From the NCBI GenBank assembly GCA_947063485.1, contig CAMSSU010000002.1:1-64000 (forward strand): a DNA stretch of 64,000 nucleotides. The letters run 5' to 3'. The notes below the pieces were generated by a model that was not told the origin of the DNA, searched no databases, and worked only from the letters and a program-made list of their open reading frames with translations. Every line of letters begins with the position of its first letter. Positions within the stretch are counted from its first letter, which is position 1. Positions 51,743-59,675 of the stretch are shown here, piece after piece. Position numbers and translations under genes: made by a program. The stretch is from an uncultured Clostridia bacterium (GTDB taxonomy: Bacteria > Bacillota > Clostridia > Christensenellales > Christensenellaceae).

Positions 51743-52750
51743 ATGAAGGCGATCTACACAAAGGGGAAGTATCAATTTGAACTGAGGGACATAGCACTAA
51801 GGCACTTGGAGCGCAATGAAGTGCTGATCCGGGTAGAGGCGTGCGGGCTATGCGGCTCGGATCTGCATACGGCCAAGAGGGCAGAAGAGTTTGTGCCTTT
51901 GGGCCATGAGGTGGCAGGCGTCGTCGAGCAAGTCGGAGCGTATGTAACCAATGTGAAGCCGGGAGATCGGGTTGTGCTGGAAAGCGGATCTTATGATCGG
52001 TTCTCGGATCTTTCGCGGGATGGAAAGTATGATCTGGATAACAACGGGCGGCATTTCTTCAATACCCAGCAGTATGGCAATGGCATGGGCTTTGCGGAAT
52101 ACCTGATCGCGGCGGATGAGGTCTGCGTTCCCTATGAGGGGCTCTCTCTGGCGGCCGCGGCTATGATAGAGCCAATGGGAGTGGGGTTTGACTTGGTAAA
52201 AGTTTCGGATATTGGGCTGGGCGATTCCGTGATGGTCGTGGGCATTGGAACCATCGGCCTTTGCGCTCTGCGGCTGGCTCGCCTTCGGGGAGCTTCCCGC
52301 ATTATCGCCGTCAGCACTCCGGGGCGCGGCCGCAGAGACAGCGTGGCCAAGGCTTACGGGGCTGATGAGGTCGTCTGCTGGGGAGAGGACCTCTCTGGCT
52401 TCCAGGTAGACAGGATTCTCTGCACAACACCGCCCTACGTTATGCCCGAGCTGATGAAAAACCTGAATATCGGCGGCATTATGAGCTATATCGGAGAAGG
52501 GGACAGGGAGGAGCGCTTTGTTACCTTTGATATGAACTACTGGCACGGGCGCAAATTGCAGCTTCGGGCATCTTATGCGGCTCCGGCGCTGTATTTCCCG
52601 GCATGCATCCGGCTGGCACGCAGCGGCAGAATTGACCTGGATCTGCTTCACACGCACAATCTGCGGCTGGAGCATTTCAAGGAGGATTTCGATTTTTATA
52701 TGCAAGATCGGGAGAATGCCATCAAGGCCGTGATGTTTACGGAAAGATAG
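51743..52750 (+). CDS. Medium-chain dehydrogenase lacking the structural zinc site
   Basis: A 335-residue zinc-dependent alcohol/polyol dehydrogenase-like protein. Catalytic zinc ligands are present: Cys37 (CGLCGSD), His55-Glu56 (LGHE) and Glu143 (MIEPMGVG). The NAD(P)-binding motif is VVGIGTIGLCAL near 165-176. The lobe that normally holds four structural-zinc cysteines has Asp85, Ser88, Ser91 and Asp99 instead, as in sorbitol dehydrogenase-like members that lack this zinc. The substrate is unknown, and a sugar alcohol fits the presence of FGGY kinases but they are not adjacent. ATG 51743 has GGGAGGG upstream. The long upstream open frame runs through tRNA-Leu and is rejected. Confidence 0.85.
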   Translation: MKAIYTKGKYQFELRDIALRHLERNEVLIRVEACGLCGSDLHTAKRAEEFVPLGHEVAGVVEQVGAYVTNVKPGDRVVLESGSYDRFSDLSRDGKYDLDNNGRHFFNTQQYGNGMGFAEYLIAADEVCVPYEGLSLAAAAMIEPMGVGFDLVKVSDIGLGDSVMVVGIGTIGLCALRLARLRGASRIIAVSTPGRGRRDSVAKAYGADEVVCWGEDLSGFQVDRILCTTPPYVMPELMKNLNIGGIMSYIGEGDREERFVTFDMNYWHGRKLQLRASYAAPALYFPACIRLARSGRIDLDLLHTHNLRLEHFKEDFDFYMQDRENAIKAVMFTER

Positions 52751-52756
52751 TTCTGG

Positions 52757-52800
52757 AAAATTCCACCCTGACGGGCTCTGCTCTTGGGTGGAATTTTTTT
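52757..52800. terminator. Terminator between the dehydrogenase and membrane protein genes
   Basis: AAAATTCCACCC pairs with GGGTGGAATTTT across a 17-base loop with T runs on both strands. Confidence 0.85.
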
Positions 52801-52801
52801 G

Positions 52802-53230
52802 CTAAAGCAGAAGCGGGCAATATCTGATGACCGGCCCCAAAAAGATGGCAAGATAGATGAGGCTGATATAGGGCTGATAATCGATATAGAATTCCCGGAA
52901 GCTCAGGCTCCAGGGATGCCGGATGATGACCCAGCCAAACACGTCGAACACGATGCAGATGCCCGCCCAGACTGCGCCTGTGAGCAGTGCCTGCCCCAGC
53001 GTCGGCGCGGGAAGCCCGCTCATATACAGATAGCCGAACAAGCTGAACAGGATGATGTTATAAAGCGGGTGCCAGGGCTTGGTCTTCTCATAGCCCTCAC
53101 CCATGCCATGCGCGTCCATCGGCTTCATATGCAAAACATAAATATTGAAAATAGTGTGCAGTACGCCCACCAGCGTTACCAAAAAATAACAGATCCAAAA
53201 CCACAGCATGGACATCCCGAAATTCTGCAT
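52802..53230 (-). CDS. Small polytopic membrane protein of unknown function
   Basis: A 142-residue protein with four hydrophobic segments (FWICYFLVTLVGVLHTIF, NIILFSLFGYLYMSG, LLTGAVWAGICIVFDVFGWVII and PYISLIYLAIFLGPVI) and a His/Met-rich first loop (HMKPMDAHGMGEGYEKTKPWHP). I do not recognise a family. I place the start at ATG 53230 with GGGGGTG upstream, and the frame extends to 53290 without a good site. The loop histidines and methionines could bind metal, but this is speculation. It has no clear operon partner. Confidence 0.65.
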   Translation of the reverse strand: MQNFGMSMLWFWICYFLVTLVGVLHTIFNIYVLHMKPMDAHGMGEGYEKTKPWHPLYNIILFSLFGYLYMSGLPAPTLGQALLTGAVWAGICIVFDVFGWVIIRHPWSLSFREFYIDYQPYISLIYLAIFLGPVIRYCPLLL

Positions 53231-53334
53231 CTTTGCACCCCCTGACTGATATTTTGCCTTTATCATACTACCTGGATGTTTGCAGTGCAAGGATGGCTGC
53301 GAAATGAAGAAGCTAATTGGAAAAAGAGATGGGG

Positions 53335-53364
53335 TTGAGTTTGCAGGAGGGCATATGATATACT
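53335..53364 (+). promoter_or_regulatory. Sigma-A promoter of the secreted-protein operon
   Basis: TTGAGT (53335-53340), an 18-base spacer and TATACT (53359-53364). The 5' leader contains a GCGGG/CCCGC hairpin at about 53391-53405. Confidence 0.6.
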
Positions 53365-53448
53365 AGGAGCGATAAAAAATGTTTGACTGCGGGAGTGCTT
53401 TTGCCCGCGGCAAATTGCAAGACTATTTGTATCAAAGAGGTCATCAAT

Positions 53449-54567
53449 ATGTATCAGAAACCCCGTTGGATTTGTTTGCTTCTCGCAGCGTTGCTGCTGG
53501 CATTTCTCTGCTCTGGATGCAAGAGCGCGCAGACGCTGGAGACACTGCAGCAGCAGGCATATGAGGCAATAGAGGAAGGAGATGCTCAAAAGGCTTATGA
53601 AATAGTGCTCGAAGCGGAGGCGCAGTTCCCCGGGGAACTGGACAGCGCGCTTTATCAGCTGCTTTTAGATCAGGCTGGCAGCGATTTTGAGCAGGAACAC
53701 GTCCTGGCCGTGTATGAGACGCTCGGCCGGAGGGGCGAGCTGGAACTGGCGCAAATGCTGGAGCTGGCGCAATATTATCAGGCCCAGGGAAAGCTCCGGC
53801 CGGCGCGGGATCTTTACGAGCTCTCTCTGCGGCGGGAGAATAGTGAGGAGATCTACTCACTGCTGCAAAGCATGACCATTTCATTCGATCAGGAAAGCGA
53901 GCAGCTTCAGGCATACCTGCGGCAGGCAGGCAGCGCCGCCAGAGAAGAACGCATGCCCGAGCTGATTGGGCTGCTGCAAAGCGCAGAGTGGCTGAATGCC
54001 GCAATGCCCTCGAATGGGAACGGCGGCCGCTTCTATGAGACGGAGGAAGACGGAACGCGCATTCGCATTGCCGCGGAGCTCTCTGGCGGCAAGCCGGTTA
54101 CCAGCATTTGGGTGCTGACGCAGGATGGGAAGGAAACGAGCATCAGGGTATCGCCGGAGGCAGTTGCGCTGGTGAGAGGCGAAGTGCGAGAAGGGGCTTA
54201 CCAGGGCGCAGTATCCGCCGAAGTTCTGGAAATTTCTGCGGGGACGTTCTATCGGATTGATGGAACCTTGCAGAACAATCTGTTCAGCGGGCAGGCAAAC
54301 TTCCAGCTGTTCTCTGTGGCCGCCCAAGATACGGTTGCGGCGCGCTGGGAACACCGGCAGGATGCCGCCGCCGGAGCGTTTAGCGGGGCTTTTGATGAAG
54401 GCGGGCATCCGCAGGCGCAGCAGCAGGGAGCGGCGGACAGCGTCGTCGTGGGATACGATGCAAACAATGAAAAGTATTTGTCTCTGCGCATCCCGGAAGG
54501 CGCTTCGGTGCAGGATGGCATTAGCATTTTCTGGATGCCGGTAGCCAATGCATGGGAGGGGCAGTAA
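53449..54567 (+). CDS. TPR-containing lipoprotein
   Basis: A 372-residue lipoprotein. The signal peptide has hydrophobic core LLLAALLLAFLCSGC, with the lipid-modified cysteine near residue 22. A helical region (about 25-175) looks like degenerate tetratricopeptide repeats (AYEAIEEGDAQKAYEIVLEAE, LAQYYQAQGKLRPARDLYELS), and a beta-rich C-terminal domain follows. It is anchored outside the membrane, probably as a binding or assembly partner. An upstream in-frame start exists, but ATG 53449 begins a proper signal. It ends 1 base before the metalloprotease gene, so the two are coupled. Confidence 0.75.
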   Translation: MYQKPRWICLLLAALLLAFLCSGCKSAQTLETLQQQAYEAIEEGDAQKAYEIVLEAEAQFPGELDSALYQLLLDQAGSDFEQEHVLAVYETLGRRGELELAQMLELAQYYQAQGKLRPARDLYELSLRRENSEEIYSLLQSMTISFDQESEQLQAYLRQAGSAAREERMPELIGLLQSAEWLNAAMPSNGNGGRFYETEEDGTRIRIAAELSGGKPVTSIWVLTQDGKETSIRVSPEAVALVRGEVREGAYQGAVSAEVLEISAGTFYRIDGTLQNNLFSGQANFQLFSVAAQDTVAARWEHRQDAAAGAFSGAFDEGGHPQAQQQGAADSVVVGYDANNEKYLSLRIPEGASVQDGISIFWMPVANAWEGQ

Positions 54568-54568
54568 A

Positions 54569-57500
54569 ATGAAAGGCAAAAGACGCGGCGCTCTCATCCG
54601 CTGTATTGCGTTTTTGCTCTGCGCCTGCTTTTTTGCAGCGCTGATGCCGGCAGCCCCGGCCAAAGCAGCGGCAAAAAATCAGGGGACGCTGGCCAATTTG
54701 GTGATCTGCATCCGGTTCAGCGACTCGGACGACGCCCATGATATTTTCGCAAACGCCGAACACTGGGAAAAAGTGATGGGCATGTACGATACGGCGGACG
54801 ACTCCTTTAAAAACTATATCAAGGCGATTTCTGACCAGAAGCTCACCATCAACAACATCTTCCCCCAGCAGACGCAGAAAGATGGAAAAACCATCTGCGC
54901 GGCACTGCGGCTGGATAAGAATGCGGATTACTATAAAAGCAACGAAAGCGCGATGGTGCAGGAAGTGATCCTGGCGGTTCAGGAGGGCAGAATCGCGCTG
55001 GGCGGGGAGAAGCTGGATTACCGGGAACCGGGTGTGCTGGATAACCTGACGATCATCGTCCAGGGTTCTGCATCCAGCATGAGCGACGGTTTCTGGCCGC
55101 ACAGCACAGTTTACAGCGGCTATGAAAAAATGGACGGCGTTTTGGTGCGCGGCTATAATCTCTTAAATTCAGATACGCTGATTCGCACACTCACGTCCAG
55201 CGTCAATGTTTCGGGCGCGCAGGGGACCATCACGCATGAATTCCTGCATACGCTGGGGCTGCCGGATCTCTATCGCAGCAGCGGCGGATCGCCGGTTGGG
55301 CGCTGGAGCATCATGGCCTCGACGCTCTGCTATTTGCAGTATCCGCTGGAATATTGCCGGGAGATGCTTGGCTGGATTCAAATTCCGGAGATCACAAAAT
55401 CCGGGACATATACCATTCGCGTCGCCAGCGGGAAAGATAAATGGGGCGGCGCTTACCCGACGGCTCTTAAACTGAAGACACCGCAGTCCGACAGCCAGTT
55501 CTTCGTGGTGGAATACCGCAGGAAGCAGGCTGGCGCAACGTTCGATTCCTATATCCCAAGCAGCGGGCTGCTCATGTACCGGGTGGATGAATCGATATCA
55601 GACCGCAGCAATTACCGCGGAGAGAACTATATCTATGTCTTCCGGCCGGATGTTACGGACCCGGAAAAGGCGGAGGATATGAGCGGCACAACCTATCTCA
55701 GCGAGAATGCGGCGCTGGATATTGAAAAGGGCGAGACTTCCTATGGCAGCACGGATTTGAATGCGCCGTTTACGGAGAACACGCTCTATTATCCCGGCGG
55801 AAAAAACAGTGGCATTGCGATTTCCAATGCGCACTATTCGGAAGATGGGGAACTGCTCATCTTTGACGTGGAGTTTGCAGATACGAGCGGAGAGGAATAC
55901 TGGCAGCAGTATGGGCAGGCCATGGGCGGCATGAAAGGCGCGGGCGCTTCCCTGGCAATGGGGGACGATGGCACACTTTATGCGGCTTCCTGCGGCAGCG
56001 ATGGAAAGTTAAGACTCATGCAAAGTAGGAATGGCAATAACTGGACGCAGGTTACGACGCTGGGCGGGGTGGAGGCGCTTCCCGATGCCGCGCTGAAATG
56101 GTATCAGGGCTCGCTCTACCTGGGCGTTATGCTAAGCGGCTCCAAGCCGGCGGCATACCGGCTGACGAACGGCACGTGGAAGCAGCTTTGGGTTTCCTCC
56201 GAGACTTACGCAATGCAGCCGCAGTGGCTGGAGCATCAAAGCACACTCTATCTGGGCTATGTGAAAAGCGGAACCAAGGCGCTGGCTCTGCAAAAAATTG
56301 CGGGGAGCGGGGCTGCGCTGCCAAACCTTACGGTGGGCAGCTACCTCACCAATCCCGCGCTTTGCAGCTGGAACGGAAAAGTCTTCGCGGTTTATAGCGA
56401 CTTTATGTCCAGCAAGAATACGACCAAAGTTGCCGTGTGCAGCGGGGGCAAGTGGAGCGAGGTTTTGGATACGGGGATTACCGCTGGCAAGCTCCATGCG
56501 GCGGCATCAAACTCTTCCCAGCTGGCGCTCATTGCGGGAAACGATGCCGGGGTGGATAAGCTGTTCCTCTATGACGGGAAGCAGTGGAAGAGCGAGGATG
56601 CGGCATTTGCGCGCGGGGCGCTGGAAGTGCAGATGTTCTATTATGGAAACGATCTCTATGCAAGCCATATCGATAAAAACCGGCAGATGGCTCTGCAAAA
56701 GAGGACGTCCAGCGGATGGAAACAGGTGGGCAAGCCGATCGCGGCGCCTGTGGACAGCTCGGCTTCGGATGTGATCTTTGCAAAAGGAGTCTGCTATGCG
56801 GCTTATGTCGCGCAGGGAACGCAAAACTTGCTGGTTCGTTTCCATAAGCTGGATCCTCCCAGCGGCGGCGTGGTAGACCCGCCAAAGCCAAAAGATGACT
56901 ATACCGTTTCGCTGACGCTGGCCGGAACGCCCAGCAACTCCAAAATCTATATAGATGGGCGCGCATACCAGGCACAGCGCAGCGGCAGTACGCTCAAAGT
57001 TACCCTATCGAATGGGCGTGCCAGGACGGCCACATATTATGAGACCAATGCCAGCGGAGTTCCTACGGGCATGCAGGTTTGGCTGCTTTCCTTCTCCGGC
57101 GGCAAATATACCGCGCAGAGGCAGGATGCCCTCAAAGATTTGCTGACGTATCACGGTTTTTCCATTCGGATCTCCGGCGACACAGGCATCCGCTTTAAAA
57201 CAGGAATTTCGGAGAGCACCAAGGGCGCTTTGCTTGGCGGCGGCCTGAACGGCTTCCGTTTACAGGAATATGGAACGCTGGTCATGATGCAGGAGAATAT
57301 CAACAAAGGATATGCCTTCGTGCTGGGCGGCGATAAAGTGGCGTCTGGGCGCAGTTACTGGAAGCAGAACGGCGCCGTGAACGACCGTGTGTTCGAGACG
57401 GTTCAGGGGCGGCAGCGCTTTACTTCGGTTCTGGTGCGCCTGCCTGCCGAGCGCTATAAAACGGAGTTTGCGTTCCGGGGATATATCATTTTGCAGAAAG

Positions 57501-57643
57501 ACGGGCAGAGCTATACCATCTATGGGCCGCCCATGGCAAAAAGCATTTATTCGATTGCGCAGCAGCTCATCGCCCGGCATGATTATGCTGTGGGCTCGCC
57601 GGAAGATCGGTTTTTGCGTAAAATCATTACAGATGCCAGATAG
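54569..57643 (+). CDS. Secreted M6-like zinc metalloprotease with beta-propeller-like region
   Basis: A 1024-residue exported protein with a signal peptide cleaved near residue 33 (AKAAA). The zinc site HEFLHTLGLPD is at 223-233 (His223, Glu224, His227, Asp233), placing it with M6/immune-inhibitor-A-like peptidases, and SIMAS near 247 fits the Met-turn. After the catalytic part (to about 440) come repeated beta segments with DGTLYAASCG, GSLYLGVML and STLYLGYV, consistent with a propeller. A Pro-rich linker near 776 (PPSGGVVDPPKPKDD) leads to a C-terminal domain of about 240 residues. There is no LPXTG anchor. The substrate is unknown. Confidence 0.8.
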   Translation: MKGKRRGALIRCIAFLLCACFFAALMPAAPAKAAAKNQGTLANLVICIRFSDSDDAHDIFANAEHWEKVMGMYDTADDSFKNYIKAISDQKLTINNIFPQQTQKDGKTICAALRLDKNADYYKSNESAMVQEVILAVQEGRIALGGEKLDYREPGVLDNLTIIVQGSASSMSDGFWPHSTVYSGYEKMDGVLVRGYNLLNSDTLIRTLTSSVNVSGAQGTITHEFLHTLGLPDLYRSSGGSPVGRWSIMASTLCYLQYPLEYCREMLGWIQIPEITKSGTYTIRVASGKDKWGGAYPTALKLKTPQSDSQFFVVEYRRKQAGATFDSYIPSSGLLMYRVDESISDRSNYRGENYIYVFRPDVTDPEKAEDMSGTTYLSENAALDIEKGETSYGSTDLNAPFTENTLYYPGGKNSGIAISNAHYSEDGELLIFDVEFADTSGEEYWQQYGQAMGGMKGAGASLAMGDDGTLYAASCGSDGKLRLMQSRNGNNWTQVTTLGGVEALPDAALKWYQGSLYLGVMLSGSKPAAYRLTNGTWKQLWVSSETYAMQPQWLEHQSTLYLGYVKSGTKALALQKIAGSGAALPNLTVGSYLTNPALCSWNGKVFAVYSDFMSSKNTTKVAVCSGGKWSEVLDTGITAGKLHAAASNSSQLALIAGNDAGVDKLFLYDGKQWKSEDAAFARGALEVQMFYYGNDLYASHIDKNRQMALQKRTSSGWKQVGKPIAAPVDSSASDVIFAKGVCYAAYVAQGTQNLLVRFHKLDPPSGGVVDPPKPKDDYTVSLTLAGTPSNSKIYIDGRAYQAQRSGSTLKVTLSNGRARTATYYETNASGVPTGMQVWLLSFSGGKYTAQRQDALKDLLTYHGFSIRISGDTGIRFKTGISESTKGALLGGGLNGFRLQEYGTLVMMQENINKGYAFVLGGDKVASGRSYWKQNGAVNDRVFETVQGRQRFTSVLVRLPAERYKTEFAFRGYIILQKDGQSYTIYGPPMAKSIYSIAQQLIARHDYAVGSPEDRFLRKIITDAR

Positions 57644-57659
57644 GATGGAGGAAAAGCGT

Positions 57660-58112
57660 ATGAAAAAGACAATACTTTTGAGCGGCGCGGCGGCCGTCAT
57701 GCTTTTTGCCGCCGGAATGGGTAGCGGCTGGCTGCTGTTTCATCAGGAAAAAGAGGAGCCGGCGGAGCGGGAAATCCGCATCCGCGTGGCGGATGGGAAT
57801 GTGGAATGGTCTGCCGGCGGCGAGTGGAGCCAGGCGGGGACGGTCGCGCAATTGCAGGAGGGCGATCCCTATGCGGCCCGGGCGAGCTGGGGGGAGTACC
57901 CTGCAGCTGAAAATACCCCTTCTGCTTGGATCATAAGCGACGTGCCCAAAGTGGAAGAGCCGACATCGCGGCCAACTAAGCGCCCCAGCCGCCCGTCGGG
58001 CAGCGGCAATACGGGCGGAAACTCCGGCGGGGGCGGGGCGACGCAGACGCCAACAACCCCTTCCAAGCCCCAGGATGGAGAAGATGTGGGCTGGTCGGAC
58101 GATCTGCTTTAA
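57660..58112 (+). CDS. Small membrane-anchored protein with Pro/Gly/Ser-rich tail
   Basis: A 150-residue protein with an N-terminal membrane anchor (residues 4-22, TILLSGAAAVMLFAAGMGSGW) and a short beta-rich segment containing three tryptophans (VEWSAGGEWSQAG, ASWGEY). A disordered tail of about 65 residues rich in Pro, Ser, Gly and Thr follows, ending in acidic WSDDLL. I recognise no family. ATG 57660 with GGAGGAAAA is the start, and the frame continues upstream inside the protease gene. It is the third gene of the lipoprotein-protease operon, so it may tether or regulate the protease at the surface. Confidence 0.6.
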   Translation: MKKTILLSGAAAVMLFAAGMGSGWLLFHQEKEEPAEREIRIRVADGNVEWSAGGEWSQAGTVAQLQEGDPYAARASWGEYPAAENTPSAWIISDVPKVEEPTSRPTKRPSRPSGSGNTGGNSGGGGATQTPTTPSKPQDGEDVGWSDDLL

Positions 58113-58150
58113 TAAAAAGAGCGAAGAGAGAGTTCTCTTCGCTCTTTTTT
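58113..58150 (+). terminator. Terminator of the lipoprotein-protease operon
   Basis: AAAAAGAGCGAAGAG/CTCTTCGCTCTTTTTT with a short loop, right after the stop codon. Confidence 0.93.
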
Positions 58151-58180
58151 CAGCGGGAAGAAAGGAAATAGGCCGAGGCG

Positions 58181-58510
58181 CTTATTCACGATATTACAAC
58201 CTCGCGGCGTTCGCCGAGGCGAAGCCCGGGGGCCTGAGGAGTTATGGAACCATGGCACTGTGCTGAAAAAGAGGCAAGCTTGCGTTCGCCTTTATCATGG
58301 TATAATAATCTCACGGTGTTAACCGAAGCGTAGCTTCGGACGCCTGAGAGAACACTGAACCATGGCGTTGCTCCGCTTCGCCGCAACGCAAAAAGAAGAA
58401 GCAAGCTGACGCTTGCGCTTATCATGGTATAATGAACGCATAAAGGGCCGAGCGTTCATTGACGGCTGCCGCCAGCGCACGTTGCGCGCTGACGACATGG
58501 TATAATAAGA
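58181..58510. repeat. Imperfect tandem repeat carrying promoter-like boxes
   Basis: This gene-free stretch contains three related units starting near 58181, 58290 and 58418 (periods about 109 and 128). Each unit opens with CTTATCATGGTATAAT or a decayed form. Units 1 and 2 then share GCC-GAxGCG hairpin arms, a GCCTGAG box and an AACCATGGC box. GC-rich inverted repeats such as CCGAAGCG-TAG-CTTCGG occur throughout. No open frame is convincing. Three TATAAT boxes remain (58301, 58428, 58501), each with an extended TGG. Confidence 0.7.
58498..58506 (+). promoter_or_regulatory. Likely sbcDC promoter (extended -10)
   Basis: TGGTATAAT, a perfect -10 with extended TGn, 42 bases before the sbcD start. 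No good -35 is seen. It is the last of the three repeat-borne boxes. Confidence 0.5.
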
Positions 58511-58547
58511 GAAAACACTTGCCAATCGGCAGGCAGGGAGGAATCGT

Positions 58548-59675
58548 GTGAGAATACTGCATACCTCTGATCTTCATCTTGGGATCAGCCTAATGGGCAG
58601 AAGCCTACTGGAGCATCAGCGCTATCTGATAGAAGAGCTGGCAAAAACCGTCCGGCAGGAACGGATCGATGCTGTGCTCATCAGCGGCGATCTGTTCGAT
58701 CGCTCGGTCGTGGCGGCGGAAGTGATCGAGCTGTATAACGAGCTGGCCACCAGGCTCTGCATCGGGCAGGGCGTGAAGGTATTTGCCATAGCGGGCAACC
58801 ACGACGGCGCAGAGCGGCTGGCGTCCTGCAGTGCACTGCTGGAGCAGGCAGGGCTGTATGTTGCCGGGCGGCTGCGGGAGGGCCCGCGCCATGTTCGGCT
58901 GGAACAGAGGGGAGAAGCGGTCAACTTCTTTTTGCTGCCCTATTTTAACCCGGATGAAGTGCGCAGCCTGACGGGCAAACCCGCCCGGGATATGCAGGAG
59001 GCGCTCCAAATTCTGCTGGCCGAATGGATGCCGGCTCCCGTGCCGGGGGAGCGCAATATTTTGCTGGCGCACCTGTTCGTGCGCGGCGGGGTGACGGCAG
59101 GAAGCGACAGGACGGCCGTCATCGGCGGAGCGGCGGTGGTTGGGGCGCAGAGCATGGAAGCGTTTGACTATGTCGCCCTGGGGCATCTGCATGCGCCGCA
59201 AAAAGTGGGCAAAAATGCCTATTATTCCGGGACGCCGCTGCCCTATTCCTTTTCGGAAAAGGATCATCAGAAGCGCTTTTTGGTTTTGGATACAGAAGAT
59301 CTCAGCTTGCGGGAAATCCCCATCCAGGCGCCCTATTGCCTGCGGGAGGAGCGCGGAACGCTGGAAGCGCTGAAAAAGCAGGTAGAGGATCACCCCAGCC
59401 AGGACTACCTGCGCCTGGAAGTAACGGATGCGCGCATTGCAAAAGAGGATTATGAACTCTTCCGATCGGCATACCCGAATCTGCTTTTGGCTTATAGCTC
59501 GGCCTATGCGCCGGGAGAGGAGGCCGCGCTTTCGCCCGAGCAGGTGGAGCAGCTTTCGGCAGAGGCGATCTTGCAGGAATTTTTGCAGGAACAGGAGGGC
59601 CGAGACCCCGGCCAGGAGGAAGTGCAGTGGTTTTTGCGCGCGATGGAGCAGGCAGAGAAAGGAGCGCTGTTATGA
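58548..59675 (+). CDS. sbcD: Exonuclease subunit SbcD (Mre11 type)
   Basis: A 375-residue metallophosphoesterase nuclease. The five phosphoesterase motifs are visible: LHTSDLHLG (4-12), ISGDLFDR (44-51), IAGNHDGAERL (about 80-90), LLAHLFV and ALGHLHAPQ. A C-terminal capping region follows. With SbcC it cleaves hairpins and blocked DNA ends in a manganese-dependent way. The start is GTG 58548 with GGGAGGA upstream. The stop overlaps the sbcC start (ATGA). Confidence 0.95.
   Translation: MRILHTSDLHLGISLMGRSLLEHQRYLIEELAKTVRQERIDAVLISGDLFDRSVVAAEVIELYNELATRLCIGQGVKVFAIAGNHDGAERLASCSALLEQAGLYVAGRLREGPRHVRLEQRGEAVNFFLLPYFNPDEVRSLTGKPARDMQEALQILLAEWMPAPVPGERNILLAHLFVRGGVTAGSDRTAVIGGAAVVGAQSMEAFDYVALGHLHAPQKVGKNAYYSGTPLPYSFSEKDHQKRFLVLDTEDLSLREIPIQAPYCLREERGTLEALKKQVEDHPSQDYLRLEVTDARIAKEDYELFRSAYPNLLLAYSSAYAPGEEAALSPEQVEQLSAEAILQEFLQEQEGRDPGQEEVQWFLRAMEQAEKGALL

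Noticed and set aside
58181..58510. CRISPR array
   Set aside because: The units are long, imperfect and lack short identical repeats with unique spacers, and no cas genes are present.
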